Assembly (NCBI GenBank): GCA_965641885.1 | Contig: OZ282574.1 | Location: forward strand, 1,674,001 to 1,738,000 | Source: Pseudophaeobacter sp965641885 | GTDB lineage: Bacteria; Pseudomonadota; Alphaproteobacteria; Rhodobacterales; Rhodobacteraceae | Length of the DNA: 64,000 bases | Reading direction: 5' to 3' | Shown: positions 19,207 to 28,692 of the stretch, piece after piece | Numbering within the stretch: the first letter of the stretch is position 1 | Layout: the number at the start of each line of letters is the position of its first letter | Position numbers and translations under genes: made by a program | The notes under the pieces: generated by a model | Databases searched by the model: none | What the model was told of the DNA's origin: nothing | What the model saw: the letters and a program-made list of their open reading frames with translations, nothing else

Positions 19207-21432
19207 CTAAGCAGCCTGCCTGCGGATCTCCTGGATAAGAGAGAGCAAAGGCGCTTTTGACACCGGCTTTGCCAGCACGTCATCCATGTCCGCTGCCAGG
19301 TAGTGGTTCAGCTGCTCCGGCATGGCGTTCGCGGTCACGGCGACAATGAAACTGGGTTCACGGCCGGTCTCCTTTTCAATGGAGCGGATTTTCTGCGTGG
19401 TTTCGACACCGTCCATTTCCGGCATCTGAATATCCATCAAGATGACATCGAAAGCAAATGAGTGCGCCAAGCCGATTGCCTCATGTCCGCTGGAGACGGA
19501 TTGGACCCGGCAGGGTGTGGAAGACAGAAACTTCTGCAGGATGAGCCTGTTCGTCTTGTTGTCATCGACCACAAGAACATCCACCGCCGGAGGTTCCGGT
19601 AACGAATCCGAACGCTGGGCGGGCTGCGTTTTTGCCTCTGGTTCAATGGCGGCTGGCAACAGCGGCAGTATTATTTCGAAGGTTTCCCCCTCCTCAACGT
19701 CGTTTGCCAATTGCAAGCTCCCCCCCATCAAGTTGCAAAGCTGGCGGGATATCGAAAGACCAAGGCCTGTACCGCCGAATTTGCGCGCATCGCCGCCTTC
19801 CGCCTGCTGGAATGGCTGAAAGATCCTGTCCCGGGCCTCGCTTGGTACGCCTGGTCCTGTGTCACTGACGCGGACCAGCAGAAGAGCACCGTTATCTGCT
19901 GGTTCTGCAGTGATTGTGACGCTCCCAATTTCGGTGAATTTGACCGCATTGGATACCAGGTTGTGCAGCACCTGACGAAACCGGTGATCGTCGCCAATAA
20001 TGGCCTTTGGCAAATCTTCGTGCATTTCCACGCTCAGGCTTAACCCCTTTTCTGTGGCCCTTGCGGAGAAAAGAGCACGCGCGCCCTCAAGCGCGGTCCG
20101 GAGCGTAAATGGTCTGTTTTCCAGCGTCATCTTTCCGGCTTCGATCTTTGACAGATCAAGGACATCCCCAATCGTCGTAAGCAAGACTTGGCCCGAATCT
20201 TCGATGGCCTGCAAAAACTCCCGCTGCTCTTCATCTAGCACCGTTTCGCTCAGGACCGATGCCATTCCAAGAACGCCATTGAGTGGAGTGCGGATTTCAT
20301 GGCTGACGTTAGCAAGGAACTGTGTCTTTGCGCGGTTGGCGGCCTCGGCAAGCGCCAATGCTTCGCGAAGGGCCTCGGCCGAGCGTTCTCTTTCCGTGAT
20401 GTCGACCAGTGACACGGACCAGCCCAACAGGGGAATCTGGGCCTGGATAGGGCTGTCAATCGGAACCCCACGCGGGTCAAAAACACGTCCACCAAGCCTG
20501 ATCGGTGCAGCGCCGTTGATATCTCCAGCTGCTATGAGATTTTTCAGCAGCGGCCCGATTTCTTCCAAATGGTCGAGAGCTGCGCCGTGTTTCGGAAGCT
20601 GATGCTTGAACAACTCTTTCGCTGCAGGATTAGCACTGACAAAATGGCCGCCTGCATCCACAAGGATCACGGGATCCTGCGTTGCGTAGAACATAAGGAT
20701 CCGGCCTTGGGCAGCCGTATCCATCATCGAGTTGTTCCGCAGCAGCCAGCTCAAAGCTATGAGTGAAACTGCAAAGGTGAACGGGGTCGGGTCGAACCCA
20801 AAGACCGTCACCCCCCCTCCGATATAGGCCAGATTTGCCACCACCGGAGCTGCCGTGACGATGATCAAAGCGCCCATGAAGGGCCGGAACAATTTTTTCG
20901 CCTTGAGAAAGGCAAAAGCGAGCAGGCCCAAGGCGACAGCCAGAAAGATGTATAGGGTGGCGGCAATCGCAAAGAAGAGCGGACCGTGGTCGAAAATGAC
21001 AAAGCTATTGCCGCCCTCTGTCACAAGCCGAGTGTCAGGGCCGTAAAGCAGATGCGTCCAGCGGTTTGTAAGGGCGATAGCGCTTACCAGGCTTGGCAAA
21101 CCAATATAGGCCAGAAGCCGGAGCGGCCGACGGATCCGGAACTTGTTCATCGAGTAGTCGAAAACAAAGAATGTCCACGCGACAGGCACCAGGACTATTC
21201 CCGGCCAGGCAGCCAATGACCACCCGACCTTGCAGGTTTCGCTTTGCGACGCCAAATCGAATACCACTGTGAAAAGCCACCACAGCATCGCTGCCAAGGT
21301 CAAGACAAAGGAGATCTGTCCGGCAAAGGGAATATTTCGTGCGATCCGGATCAGAACAACCGAGCAAACCGCCAATAAAACGGCGGCGGAGCCGGAGGCC
21401 AAGTTGAAATCTAAGTTCGCAAAACAATTCAT
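19207..21432 (-). CDS. Hybrid sensor histidine kinase with 7TM sensor, PAS and receiver domains
   Basis: A 741-residue hybrid kinase. Residues 1-230 contain seven hydrophobic helices of the HisKA_7TM type. A PAS-like domain follows (YATQDPVILVDAGGHFVSANPAAKELF) and then a coiled linker. The dimerisation domain has phospho-acceptor His378 in NVSHEIRTPLNG. The ATPase domain has the N box (HNLVSNAVKFTE), G1 (VSDTGPGVP) and G2 (FGGTGLGLSIS). The C-terminal receiver has acidic pair VVDDNKTNR, phospho-acceptor Asp667 in ILMDIQMPEMDG, and Lys of VLAKPVS. No cognate regulator gene is adjacent, so output must pass to a distant phosphotransfer protein. The domain order is standard for the family. Confidence 0.95.
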   Translation of the reverse strand: MNCFANLDFNLASGSAAVLLAVCSVVLIRIARNIPFAGQISFVLTLAAMLWWLFTVVFDLASQSETCKVGWSLAAWPGIVLVPVAWTFFVFDYSMNKFRIRRPLRLLAYIGLPSLVSAIALTNRWTHLLYGPDTRLVTEGGNSFVIFDHGPLFFAIAATLYIFLAVALGLLAFAFLKAKKLFRPFMGALIIVTAAPVVANLAYIGGGVTVFGFDPTPFTFAVSLIALSWLLRNNSMMDTAAQGRILMFYATQDPVILVDAGGHFVSANPAAKELFKHQLPKHGAALDHLEEIGPLLKNLIAAGDINGAAPIRLGGRVFDPRGVPIDSPIQAQIPLLGWSVSLVDITERERSAEALREALALAEAANRAKTQFLANVSHEIRTPLNGVLGMASVLSETVLDEEQREFLQAIEDSGQVLLTTIGDVLDLSKIEAGKMTLENRPFTLRTALEGARALFSARATEKGLSLSVEMHEDLPKAIIGDDHRFRQVLHNLVSNAVKFTEIGSVTITAEPADNGALLLVRVSDTGPGVPSEARDRIFQPFQQAEGGDARKFGGTGLGLSISRQLCNLMGGSLQLANDVEEGETFEIILPLLPAAIEPEAKTQPAQRSDSLPEPPAVDVLVVDDNKTNRLILQKFLSSTPCRVQSVSSGHEAIGLAHSFAFDVILMDIQMPEMDGVETTQKIRSIEKETGREPSFIVAVTANAMPEQLNHYLAADMDDVLAKPVSKAPLLSLIQEIRRQAA

Positions 21433-21970
21433 AGCCTACCTCTGTAGCTTGGGTTTGCGGTCCGGCAGGCAAAGCGCTGAAAATACATGGGATATTCTTA
21501 AAGCCGAAAATTTGGGTTTATTGCAACCCACATATGAATGCGGATATGTTGCCGTAGTGTAAATAGTGCGTGTCAAATATTTTGATGTTACTTTAACTAT
21601 GCATAAGGGCAAGGCAGAACGGCCCCCCAAACTGACAGAAGTGACTTCCGTGAGCCGTTAGCGGAAGGACACAGCGGCCTTTTCCTGCAGGAGATCTCGT
21701 CCAAACCTTTCTTCTTGTTCTGCCGGATCTGGCCTTGCAAATCCCGCAATCTGCGCTTCGCTGCCAAAGATCAAATTTGCAGCAGGTCATATCACCGGGA
21801 TGAGTGTCGATTTCCGGGAGAATGGCCCTTGCGTTTGGCACCTACAGCATCTTCGACACGGCACGTGTTGCTACCGTCAGCAAAAGGGGCTGGGGTCGGC
21901 CATCCCCTGCGCCAGGTACAAAGGTCGGCTCTGGGCTGATCACGTCCTCCGCCACGAGCGTCGCCTCCAA
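21433..21970. other. Gene-less spacer
   Basis: Promoter side of the kinase gene; no supported gene on either strand. The right half leads into dispersed repeat copy C, and a further gene-less part runs from 22141 to 22375. Confidence 0.4.
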
Positions 21971-22140
21971 CTTTGCAAAGTCCACTTTCTGCGCACAGCC
22001 GACCTTGGTGCGCAGCGCAGCATGTGGGCTTCGGCCTGCTAGGGCTTGAATGGCCACTTTTGCCAGTCTGGCACGGAACCTTCGCAGATGCAGCCAAGGT
22101 CCGGAAGCCGCCCCTGGTGTCGATCAACACGAACGGCCCT
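21971..22140 (-). repeat. Dispersed spacer repeat, copy C (inverted)
   Basis: The reverse complement matches copy B over its whole length, including the leading gggccgttcgtgttgatcga block. Differences are scattered point changes, consistent with an old duplication. Confidence 0.75.
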
Positions 22141-22375
22141 AAAGAGACATTCAATCCTGACGAGGCGAAGGTCGGCTTTGCCGCTTTTGGTAAAAGAATA
22201 GCCGAGCTTTGGCGGCCAATCTATGCGCTTTGATGAACCAGTCTGGATTGGCGTTTGTTCAGGTTGGTCGTCGTATTTGTCGAGTTTATGGGCACGAGTG
22301 CAAACCTAAGCTAAGTCGGACAACAATTTCTCGGCGTGGGCAAATAAGAGGCAGGCTGATCGGAAAAGGAGGGAG

Positions 22376-23230
22376 TCACAAGTCCTTGAACCCCGCATGA
22401 ACCATGTCGAGTTGATAGCGAACCGGGTCCACGCTCTCGGGAGCGTGCAAAGAGAATTCTGGAGAGCTGTCCATGAAATCATGCATATGCACGGTGACCG
22501 CGTCCTCATCCAGGAGCACAACCCCATAGGCCGGGGGTTCGAGGTTGCCGGAGATTTCGCTCTGCCCTGCGGTGAGATCCAGTGCGACCTGATGATTGAG
22601 GCCACGCATGCAGGAAAAGCTGATCCCGCGCCAGTTGCCGAAGATCGCGCGATGGACGTGGCCAAAAAACAGGTGGCGGATGCGGGCTTTGTGGGGGGCG
22701 ATGGCCTCGTGAAACGCGTCGGCATCCTGCATCATGATCGTGTCCATTGCACAAATGCCAACTTTGACGGGGGGATGATGCATGAACAGCAGCACCGGAT
22801 CGTTAGTTTCCTGCAGTCGGGCGCTCAACCAGTCAAGCCGTGCTTGGCAATAGCTTCCAGCATGGGTGCCCGGGCTTTTTGTATCAAGACAGATGGCACG
22901 GCCATGAGGGGTATCAAGGGTGAACTGCACAAATCCGTTGTTGTCACGTGGGGCGTTTGGGAAATACTCGGTAAAGGCTGCTGTGTCGTCATGGTTGCCG
23001 ACCATGAGATGCACCGGCATGTCCAAACGAGATATCTTGTCCCGGAACGCCGCATAGGCGCCTGCATCCCCCCAATGGGTCATGTCCCCCGTGACGATGA
23101 CGAATGCAGCGTCGCCATGTTCGACGTTGATGCTGTCAACTGCCTGCGCCAACCGGCGGGCAGGGTTGACGCCGTACAGCAGGCGATCACCACTGGTCAC
23201 ATGGGGGTCGGTGAGGTGTATGAATTTCAT
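22376..23230 (-). CDS. Metallophosphoesterase (class III PDE, GpdQ/CpdA-like), second copy
   Basis: A 284-residue calcineurin-like phosphoesterase. The dinuclear metal site is read from D-x-H (TDPH), VTGDMTHWG, the catalytic GNHDD, MHHPP and FGHVH. This order is that of class III cyclic-nucleotide phosphodiesterases and glycerophosphodiesterases such as GpdQ. Its ATG overlaps the TGA of the upstream paralogue (ATGA), and the family fold begins there (MKFIHLTDPH), so I shortened the longer frame. The two esterases are clearly related along their length, indicating tandem duplication. It is the last gene of the ABC operon. Substrate inferred to be a phosphodiester brought in by the transporter. 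Confidence 0.92.
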   Translation of the reverse strand: MKFIHLTDPHVTSGDRLLYGVNPARRLAQAVDSINVEHGDAAFVIVTGDMTHWGDAGAYAAFRDKISRLDMPVHLMVGNHDDTAAFTEYFPNAPRDNNGFVQFTLDTPHGRAICLDTKSPGTHAGSYCQARLDWLSARLQETNDPVLLFMHHPPVKVGICAMDTIMMQDADAFHEAIAPHKARIRHLFFGHVHRAIFGNWRGISFSCMRGLNHQVALDLTAGQSEISGNLEPPAYGVVLLDEDAVTVHMHDFMDSSPEFSLHAPESVDPVRYQLDMVHAGFKDL

Positions 23231-24057
23231 TCTGCCGCCACGCCGGGCTTGGCCCAGTCTTCCCAGCCGGTGCCAGAGGCCATGACCGGCCCGTCCCATG
23301 CAAAGGGGATTTGGTGGATCGTGGTGTCATTGCCGTCAATCGACAGCACGAAATAGGCCGGATCCATCGGCGCACCCTTGAGAAGATCGGTCTCGTTCAG
23401 GTCCGGCAGGGACTGGTTCCCGGTCGAGGGGACGCTTGCGAATGGGATGCCTGCGAAACGCCCGTGGATCGGCGCGTGGACATGGCCAAAATGTATATAG
23501 TCAATGCGGTCGCCATAGGCCTCAAGCAGGGCCTTGAAGGCCGCGCGATCCTCGGGGACGAGAGCGATCTTGTCTTCGGCGGGTAGGCCCACGGGCATCG
23601 GGTTATGGTGCAGAAAGATGCGGGCACGCCCGGCAGCAGTCAGTTCGGCCTTGAGCCAGTCGCGGCGCACGGCGCAGAAGTGACCGGCGTGGGTCTTGTC
23701 GCCAACACTGTCGAGATAGATCAGTCGGGTGCCATCCAGCGTTTCGGCGTGATTGACGAAACCGTTGGCATCGACGGGATGATCGGTGAACACCTTGCGG
23801 AAAGTGTCGCGGTCATCGTGGTTTCCAATCAGCAGACGCACCGGAGTGGACACCTCCGCAAGCGCGGATTTCAGCGCCTCGTAGGCCGCGACCTCGCCCC
23901 AATGGGTCAGATCGCCGGTAATGACGATGCGGTCGGCGTTCGCGTGGTTTTCGGCCACGTCCGCAAGGGCGCGGGCAAAGCGGGCGTGGGGGTCAAGTCC
24001 GCCCATTTCTTCGCCGGGAATGGTCAGGTGGATATCGGAAATATGGATGATCTTCAT
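23227..24057 (-). CDS. Metallophosphoesterase (class III PDE, GpdQ/CpdA-like), first copy
   Basis: A 276-residue cytoplasmic phosphoesterase with metal ligands in SDIH (Asp8, His10), ITGDLTHWG, IGNHDDRDTF, LHHNP and FGHVHAPIHG. It hydrolyses phosphodiesters or phosphomonoesters with two divalent metals. The family covers cAMP phosphodiesterase (CpdA) and glycerophosphodiesterase (GpdQ); position 60 bp behind a Ugp-type binding-protein gene favours the latter kind of substrate, which is inference. It is coupled to the next gene by a 4-bp overlap. Confidence 0.92.
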   Translation of the reverse strand: MKIIHISDIHLTIPGEEMGGLDPHARFARALADVAENHANADRIVITGDLTHWGEVAAYEALKSALAEVSTPVRLLIGNHDDRDTFRKVFTDHPVDANGFVNHAETLDGTRLIYLDSVGDKTHAGHFCAVRRDWLKAELTAAGRARIFLHHNPMPVGLPAEDKIALVPEDRAAFKALLEAYGDRIDYIHFGHVHAPIHGRFAGIPFASVPSTGNQSLPDLNETDLLKGAPMDPAYFVLSIDGNDTTIHQIPFAWDGPVMASGTGWEDWAKPGVAAE

Positions 24058-24117
24058 GGGGCGTCCTGAAATTGAGGGTCCGGCCGCCCGTGTGGGGCAG
24101 GCGACCGGAAAAACGGT

Positions 24118-25365
24118 TCAGCCGTTGGGCAGCAGGTCGGCGACTTCTTCAACCATGTCCTGCTGAAGCTCTTTCATGTCGGTGGCGTCGCCGGTGACGA
24201 TGCGTTCGATCCCGTCATAGATCACCTGGGTGATCGCCAGACCGTTGTCACCCGGATAGGCAAGCCAGTCGCGCAACAGCGGCAACTGATCCACGGCGGT
24301 CTGCTTGTTGGGGTTCTGGTCGTAGAAATCCGCAAGGATCACTTCGTTAGCAGCCTTGTTCGGCGGCATGTAACCGGTGGTCTTAGCCACTTCGGCAGCA
24401 CCTTCACCCGAGGTGATGAACTTCAGCCAGGCCCATGCGGCCTCTTGAACCTTGGGATCGTCCGACGTCGAGGTTAGCAGCGCGGCGTTGCCACCGGCGG
24501 GAAGACCCTTTGGGGTTTCGCCCATGCCCGGGAATGGGCCGGTCACGAGATCGAAATCGCCCTGCGAGCGCTCGACAGCGCCAAGCGCCGAGGTCGACCA
24601 GAACATCATGCCGATTTCGCCGGCTGAGAAGGACGACAGGGCGGCTTTCCATTCAAGGTTCTTCATCTCACACTTGGTGAAAATTTCCTGCATCTGCTCG
24701 AGCGCGGCCAAGGCTTCGGGGCTGTCCATAGCCACGTGACCGTTGTCGACGATGGCTTTGTCCTGCGACCACATAAGGGCCTGCATGAACCAGTTGCCAG
24801 TGATGTTCCAGCCCCAGAAAACTGGGTTTTTGACGCCATTGGCCTTCATGGTTTCGCACATGCCGATCACGTCCTCCCAGGTCTGGGGCAGCGATTCGAC
24901 ACCGGCTTCTTTCAGGATGTTCATGTTGTAATAGCCAACCGGCAGCGAGACCGAGAAGGGCAGACCGTGGACGTTGTCGTCAAAGGTCGACAGCGACAGC
25001 ATGGCGTCGTGGTAGCCTTCTCTGGCGAAATCGGCTTCCTTGGCGATGAAGGGTTCCAGCGACTTGGCGATGCCTTTGTCCACCAGGATCTGCTGGCGGT
25101 TGAGGCCCTGCATGGTTACGTCGGGCAGGTTGCCCGAAACGGCTTCACGCAGAATGGTGTTGGTGCCGTCTTCGTAGGATTCGTAAGTCGCGCGGAATTT
25201 CACGTCGATATTGGGGTGCGCTTCCTTGAATGCGGGCATCATCGCTTCGTAGGTTACGTCAAAGAGATGCGAATAGGGGTAGGCAAACTCGATGGTTACG
25301 GTGTCTTCAGCGAAGACAGCCGAGGCGGTCAGCGCCAGGGCCATTGCAGTGGCAGTCAGTTTCAT
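24118..25365 (-). CDS. ABC transporter substrate-binding protein (UgpB-like)
   Basis: A 415-residue periplasmic binding protein with a signal peptide (MKLTATAMALALTASAVFA, cut before EDT). It belongs to the carbohydrate/glycerol-3-phosphate group: VTIEFAYPYSHLFDVTYEAMMPAFKEAHP, an NLPDVTMQG hinge, and the C-terminal PNKAANEVI and W-rich SGEGAAEVAKTTGYMPPN block typical of UgpB relatives. It would deliver the ligand to the two permeases upstream in the operon. It is separated from the permease gene by 114 bp with a hairpin, so its expression may be set independently. Confidence 0.9.
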   Translation of the reverse strand: MKLTATAMALALTASAVFAEDTVTIEFAYPYSHLFDVTYEAMMPAFKEAHPNIDVKFRATYESYEDGTNTILREAVSGNLPDVTMQGLNRQQILVDKGIAKSLEPFIAKEADFAREGYHDAMLSLSTFDDNVHGLPFSVSLPVGYYNMNILKEAGVESLPQTWEDVIGMCETMKANGVKNPVFWGWNITGNWFMQALMWSQDKAIVDNGHVAMDSPEALAALEQMQEIFTKCEMKNLEWKAALSSFSAGEIGMMFWSTSALGAVERSQGDFDLVTGPFPGMGETPKGLPAGGNAALLTSTSDDPKVQEAAWAWLKFITSGEGAAEVAKTTGYMPPNKAANEVILADFYDQNPNKQTAVDQLPLLRDWLAYPGDNGLAITQVIYDGIERIVTGDATDMKELQQDMVEEVADLLPNG

Positions 25366-25451
25366 GGAAGATATCCTCTCTTGCCAGGTCTTGGAGCCGC
25401 TTGTTTGCAGACGGGGGCCCCGGGGTTCATCCCTTGTGGGATCTGGGTAAA

Positions 25452-25476
25452 GGGGGCGCCTTTCGGGGCGTCCCCC
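25452..25476 (-). promoter_or_regulatory. Intercistronic hairpin before the binding-protein gene
   Basis: In the transcript, GGGGGACGCC... pairs with GGCGCCCCC with one bulged base around a short loop, followed by three U residues. It sits just after the permease stop codon and could tune the ratio between membrane components and the binding protein, by partial termination or by RNA processing. Confidence 0.45.
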
Positions 25477-25479
25477 AAA

Positions 25480-26442
25480 TCATTTCATGCCGCTCAGGGT
25501 GATGCCTTCGATGAAGCGCTTCTGCGCCAACAGGAAGGCAACGATGAGCGGGGTGACGATCACGGTGGCAGTGGCCATCATCGGGCCGAAGTAGCTGCCA
25601 TCGCCATCGCCCTTGAATTCGCGCAGGCCCAACGGTGGGGTGAACAGATCGCGGTTGCCGGTAACGACGATGCGGGGCCAGAAATAATCGTTCCAATGGG
25701 CCACGATCGAGAAGATCGCAAAGGCAAGCAAGGCCGGGATCGCCGTGGGCAGCATGACACGCCAGACGATGGAGAACTCGCCCATCCCGTCCATGCGGGC
25801 GGCGTCGATCAGATCATCCGGCACGGTCATGAAAAACTGGCGCATCAGGAAGATGCCGAAGACCGAGATCGTCCATGGCACCACCAGCGCGGCATAGGTA
25901 TTGGTCAGCCCCAGCTTCGCCAGCATGATGTAGAGCGGCAGGGCAATGGCATGGACCGGGATCAAGAGGCAGAAGAGCACCAGCCCGAACACGGCCTCGC
26001 GGCCCCAGAACTTGAGCTTGGCCAGCGCGTAGGCCGCAGGCAGGGCCACCACCACCTGAATGAGGAAGATCGAACCAGTGACGATTATGCCATTGAGCAG
26101 GTAGCGCAGAAGCGGTGCCTCGGTGAAAGCCTTGGTATAGTTGAAGACGGCCGGGAGCATGGCGCAATCGGCCTCGGCCTCGGCCACCAGCGCATCACGG
26201 ATCTCGCCATCGGAGGCACCGGGGAAGCGGTGGGCGGCAGCGGCAACGTCTTTGCGGTTGGGATCGCGCAGCTTTACGCAGCGCTCGTCCACCATCATTT
26301 CTTGGCGCCCGAAAAACCCGCCTTCGCCGCGGTCGATCTCGCCGGGGCTTTTGAACGAATAGCTGACCATCATGTAGAAGGGCGCGATGACGACGATCAC
26401 ACCGAGGATAAGGATCAGATGTTTCCACCAGTCGCGGGTCAT
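25480..26442 (-). CDS. ABC transporter permease (UgpE/MalG-like)
   Basis: A 320-residue inner-membrane permease with six hydrophobic helices. The EAA loop that docks the ATPase is DAARMDGMGEFSIVWRVMLP. After TM1 there is an unusually long loop (about residues 35-100, with a Cys-containing charged stretch) before TM2, longer than in E. coli UgpE. Its ATG overlaps the stop of the preceding permease gene (ATGA), so the two are translationally coupled. It forms the heterodimeric channel with that protein. Confidence 0.92.
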   Translation of the reverse strand: MTRDWWKHLILILGVIVVIAPFYMMVSYSFKSPGEIDRGEGGFFGRQEMMVDERCVKLRDPNRKDVAAAAHRFPGASDGEIRDALVAEAEADCAMLPAVFNYTKAFTEAPLLRYLLNGIIVTGSIFLIQVVVALPAAYALAKLKFWGREAVFGLVLFCLLIPVHAIALPLYIMLAKLGLTNTYAALVVPWTISVFGIFLMRQFFMTVPDDLIDAARMDGMGEFSIVWRVMLPTAIPALLAFAIFSIVAHWNDYFWPRIVVTGNRDLFTPPLGLREFKGDGDGSYFGPMMATATVIVTPLIVAFLLAQKRFIEGITLSGMK

Positions 26443-27419
26443 CCGTAATGCACCTTTCGTTCCACCAGCCAGCGCTGGATCAGGGTGAGAAACATGACGA
26501 AAACGAGGAACAGAACGGTGATGGCGGAGCCGATGCCGATCAGGTTCTGCTGCACGCCTTTTTCAAAGATCGCGAACATCATCACGTAGGTGGATTTGTT
26601 CGGCCCGCCGCCTTGGGGCCAGAAGGCTTCGATCGTATCGAAGACCTGAAAGGCGCGGATGCAGGAGATGGTGACGACGAAAACGGTTGTGGGGCCAAGG
26701 GCGGGCCATGTGACAAGGCGAAACCGCTCCCATCCCGATTTGGCGCCGTCCATCTCGGCTGCGTGGTAAAGCTCGCGATGGACGCCTGTCAAACCGGCGA
26801 GATAGAGCACCATGTTGAAGCCGAACCCTTGCCAGATGCCGATGAAACAGACCACCCAGATCGCGTATCGCTTGTCACCAAGCCAGACCGGGAAACCATC
26901 TGCACAGCCTTCGGCCATGAAGGGCCAAATCCATTCCAGCGGCGAGCCACAGCCCATTTCCAGAGTGCGGTTGATCATGCCGATTGAGGGATGCAGCATG
27001 AACTCCCACGCAATCGCCATGGCCAGAAGTGTTGCCATGACCGGCAGGAAATAGATCGTCTTGTAAATCTCGCGGAACCGGCCAAGCGAATTGATGAGAA
27101 GCGCCGCGCCAAGGCCCAAGCCGACTGAGATAGGCACCACCGTCACCACGTAGGTAAAGGTGGCTACAAACATCTTCTCGTAGGTCGAGCGGGTGAAAAG
27201 CTTTTCGTAGTTCCGCGTGCCGACCCAATCAAAGCCGCTATTGCCCAGCGAGTAGTTGGTGAAAGACAGGACCCCGGCGATGAGAACCGGCACGAGCAGG
27301 ATCACGAACATCAGGATCAGGGCCGGCGCGGTCAGCGACCATGCGGCGCGGCGCTCTTTTGTGGCGGCGCTGGTGGCGGGCTTACTGGCGGGGCCAAGGG
27401 CTGCATCGGTCACGGTCAT
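26439..27419 (-). CDS. ABC transporter permease (UgpA/MalF-like)
   Basis: A 326-residue permease with six helices and an EAA motif AAEMDGAKSGWERFRLVTWPALGP. I begin at MTVTDAALG, one base past the stop of the ATPase gene and with a GAGGT site 8 nt upstream; the longer frame adds 142 residues that are an antisense-quality translation of the ATPase 3' end. A loop insertion between TM3 and TM4 (MGCGSPLEWIWPFMAEGCADGF) carries two Cys and is not in E. coli UgpA. Confidence 0.92.
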   Translation of the reverse strand: MTVTDAALGPASKPATSAATKERRAAWSLTAPALILMFVILLVPVLIAGVLSFTNYSLGNSGFDWVGTRNYEKLFTRSTYEKMFVATFTYVVTVVPISVGLGLGAALLINSLGRFREIYKTIYFLPVMATLLAMAIAWEFMLHPSIGMINRTLEMGCGSPLEWIWPFMAEGCADGFPVWLGDKRYAIWVVCFIGIWQGFGFNMVLYLAGLTGVHRELYHAAEMDGAKSGWERFRLVTWPALGPTTVFVVTISCIRAFQVFDTIEAFWPQGGGPNKSTYVMMFAIFEKGVQQNLIGIGSAITVLFLVFVMFLTLIQRWLVERKVHYG

Positions 27420-27420
27420 C

Positions 27421-28581
27421 TCAGGCGACCTCATGCGCTGCAATTGGTGACGGCATCTCAATCCGGCGCACACGCTGCCCATTGCCGTCAAAGACAAGGG
27501 CGCTGGCGGCGTCAAATCCGAGTCCGACGGCCGTGCCGATGCCAAGATCTGCGCGGCGAGAAGCCTCGGTGCGCAGCACGATACGGTTTTCAAGGCCGGG
27601 GATGTCGATTTGAACGTAGAGTTCGGCACCAAGGTTTTCCGTATGGCCCACGGTGCCATTGAAGACGGCGTCGTCCGTGGCAAGGTGCACCGCCTCGGGG
27701 CGCAGACCCAACGAGATTGCGCCTTCGATCCGGGTTGTGGCACGCAGGTCGAGATCGTGGTCGAAAAAGCTAAGCCGCCCGTCGCTGGCAAGGGAAACCG
27801 GCAGGATGTTGATCTTGGGAGAGCCGATGAATTCGGCAACTTCAATCGTATCCGGGTCTTCGTAGATCAGGTCAGGGCTGGCACATTGCAGGATGCGCCC
27901 ACCCATCATCACAGCGATCCGGTCGGACATCGTCATCGCCTCGACTTGATCATGGGTGACATAGATGAACGTGGCGTCCAGCCGACGGTGCAGCTGAGCA
28001 ATCTCGGCGCGGGTTTGCACCCGCAGTTTGGCGTCGAGGTTCGAAAGAGGCTCATCCAACAGAAAAGCGACCGGATCCCGGACCAAGGCGCGACCAAGGG
28101 CCACGCGTTGGCGCTGACCACCGGAAAGCTGCCCTGGCTTGCGATCCAAAAGGTGCCCGATCTCCAGCATGCGGGCGGCGTTATCGACCTCTTGTCCGAT
28201 CTCACCCGCCATGGCACGGGCCCCCGGCATGAAGCGACCGAGCACGGGCAGGCGCTGCACCCCATTCATGCGGCGCATTTTGAGCGGTACAGCGATGTTT
28301 TCTCCTACGCTCAGATGTGGGTAGAGGGCATAGGACTGGAAAACCATCGACAGGTTGCGATCCGCTGCCCGTTGTCCTGCCACCGATTTGCCATGGATGC
28401 GAATGTCGCCCGTACTTTGCTCTTCCAGCCCCGCGATGATCCTGAGCAGGGTGGATTTTCCACAGCCCGATGGCCCGACAAGTGAGACAAATTCACCATC
28501 AGCAATATCCAGAGACACCCCCTTGAGCACCTCTGTTTCACCAAAGCGTTTTGTTACGTTCTCGATGCTCAGCTCGGCCAT
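27421..28581 (-). CDS. ugpC: ABC transporter ATP-binding protein (UgpC/MalK-like)
   Basis: A 386-residue ATPase. The nucleotide domain carries Walker A GPSGCGKST (about residues 36-44), Q-loop VFQSYALYPH, signature LSGGQRQRVALGRAL, Walker B VAFLLDEPLSNLD and the switch His in VTHDQVEAMT. A TOBE/OB regulatory domain of MalK type follows. About 25 residues are inserted between Q-loop and signature (RLPVLGRFMPGARAMAGE) compared with short family members. It is the first gene of the operon and its promoter must lie in the 111-bp gap before the divergent LysR gene. Confidence 0.93.
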   Translation of the reverse strand: MAELSIENVTKRFGETEVLKGVSLDIADGEFVSLVGPSGCGKSTLLRIIAGLEEQSTGDIRIHGKSVAGQRAADRNLSMVFQSYALYPHLSVGENIAVPLKMRRMNGVQRLPVLGRFMPGARAMAGEIGQEVDNAARMLEIGHLLDRKPGQLSGGQRQRVALGRALVRDPVAFLLDEPLSNLDAKLRVQTRAEIAQLHRRLDATFIYVTHDQVEAMTMSDRIAVMMGGRILQCASPDLIYEDPDTIEVAEFIGSPKINILPVSLASDGRLSFFDHDLDLRATTRIEGAISLGLRPEAVHLATDDAVFNGTVGHTENLGAELYVQIDIPGLENRIVLRTEASRRADLGIGTAVGLGFDAASALVFDGNGQRVRRIEMPSPIAAHEVA

Positions 28582-28692
28582 CTGATTCCTCCATCTGACA
28601 GGGCCGGTGTAAGCAAGCGAGCTCTCACTTTTGTGACGTCATATTAGCGAAACTAATGGTCGCTATGGATGCTGCCAAAAGAAGGGGGCGTC

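Noticed and set aside
21792..22154. Possible protein frame in dispersed repeat copy C, also open in copy B
   Set aside because: The frame is open in three copies but other frames are also open in others, and the translation is Ser/Lys/Pro/Cys-rich without start signals. Kept only as an observation on the repeat.
24736..26448. 570-codon plus-strand frame across the ABC operon
   Set aside because: His/Gln/Asp/Gly-rich translation complementary to high-GC binding-protein and permease genes, which have clear domains on the minus strand.
26439..27845. 468-residue permease as a fusion with a novel N-terminal domain
   Set aside because: The extra 142 residues overlap the ATPase coding sequence on the same strand in another frame; a normal start with ribosome-binding site exists at 27419.
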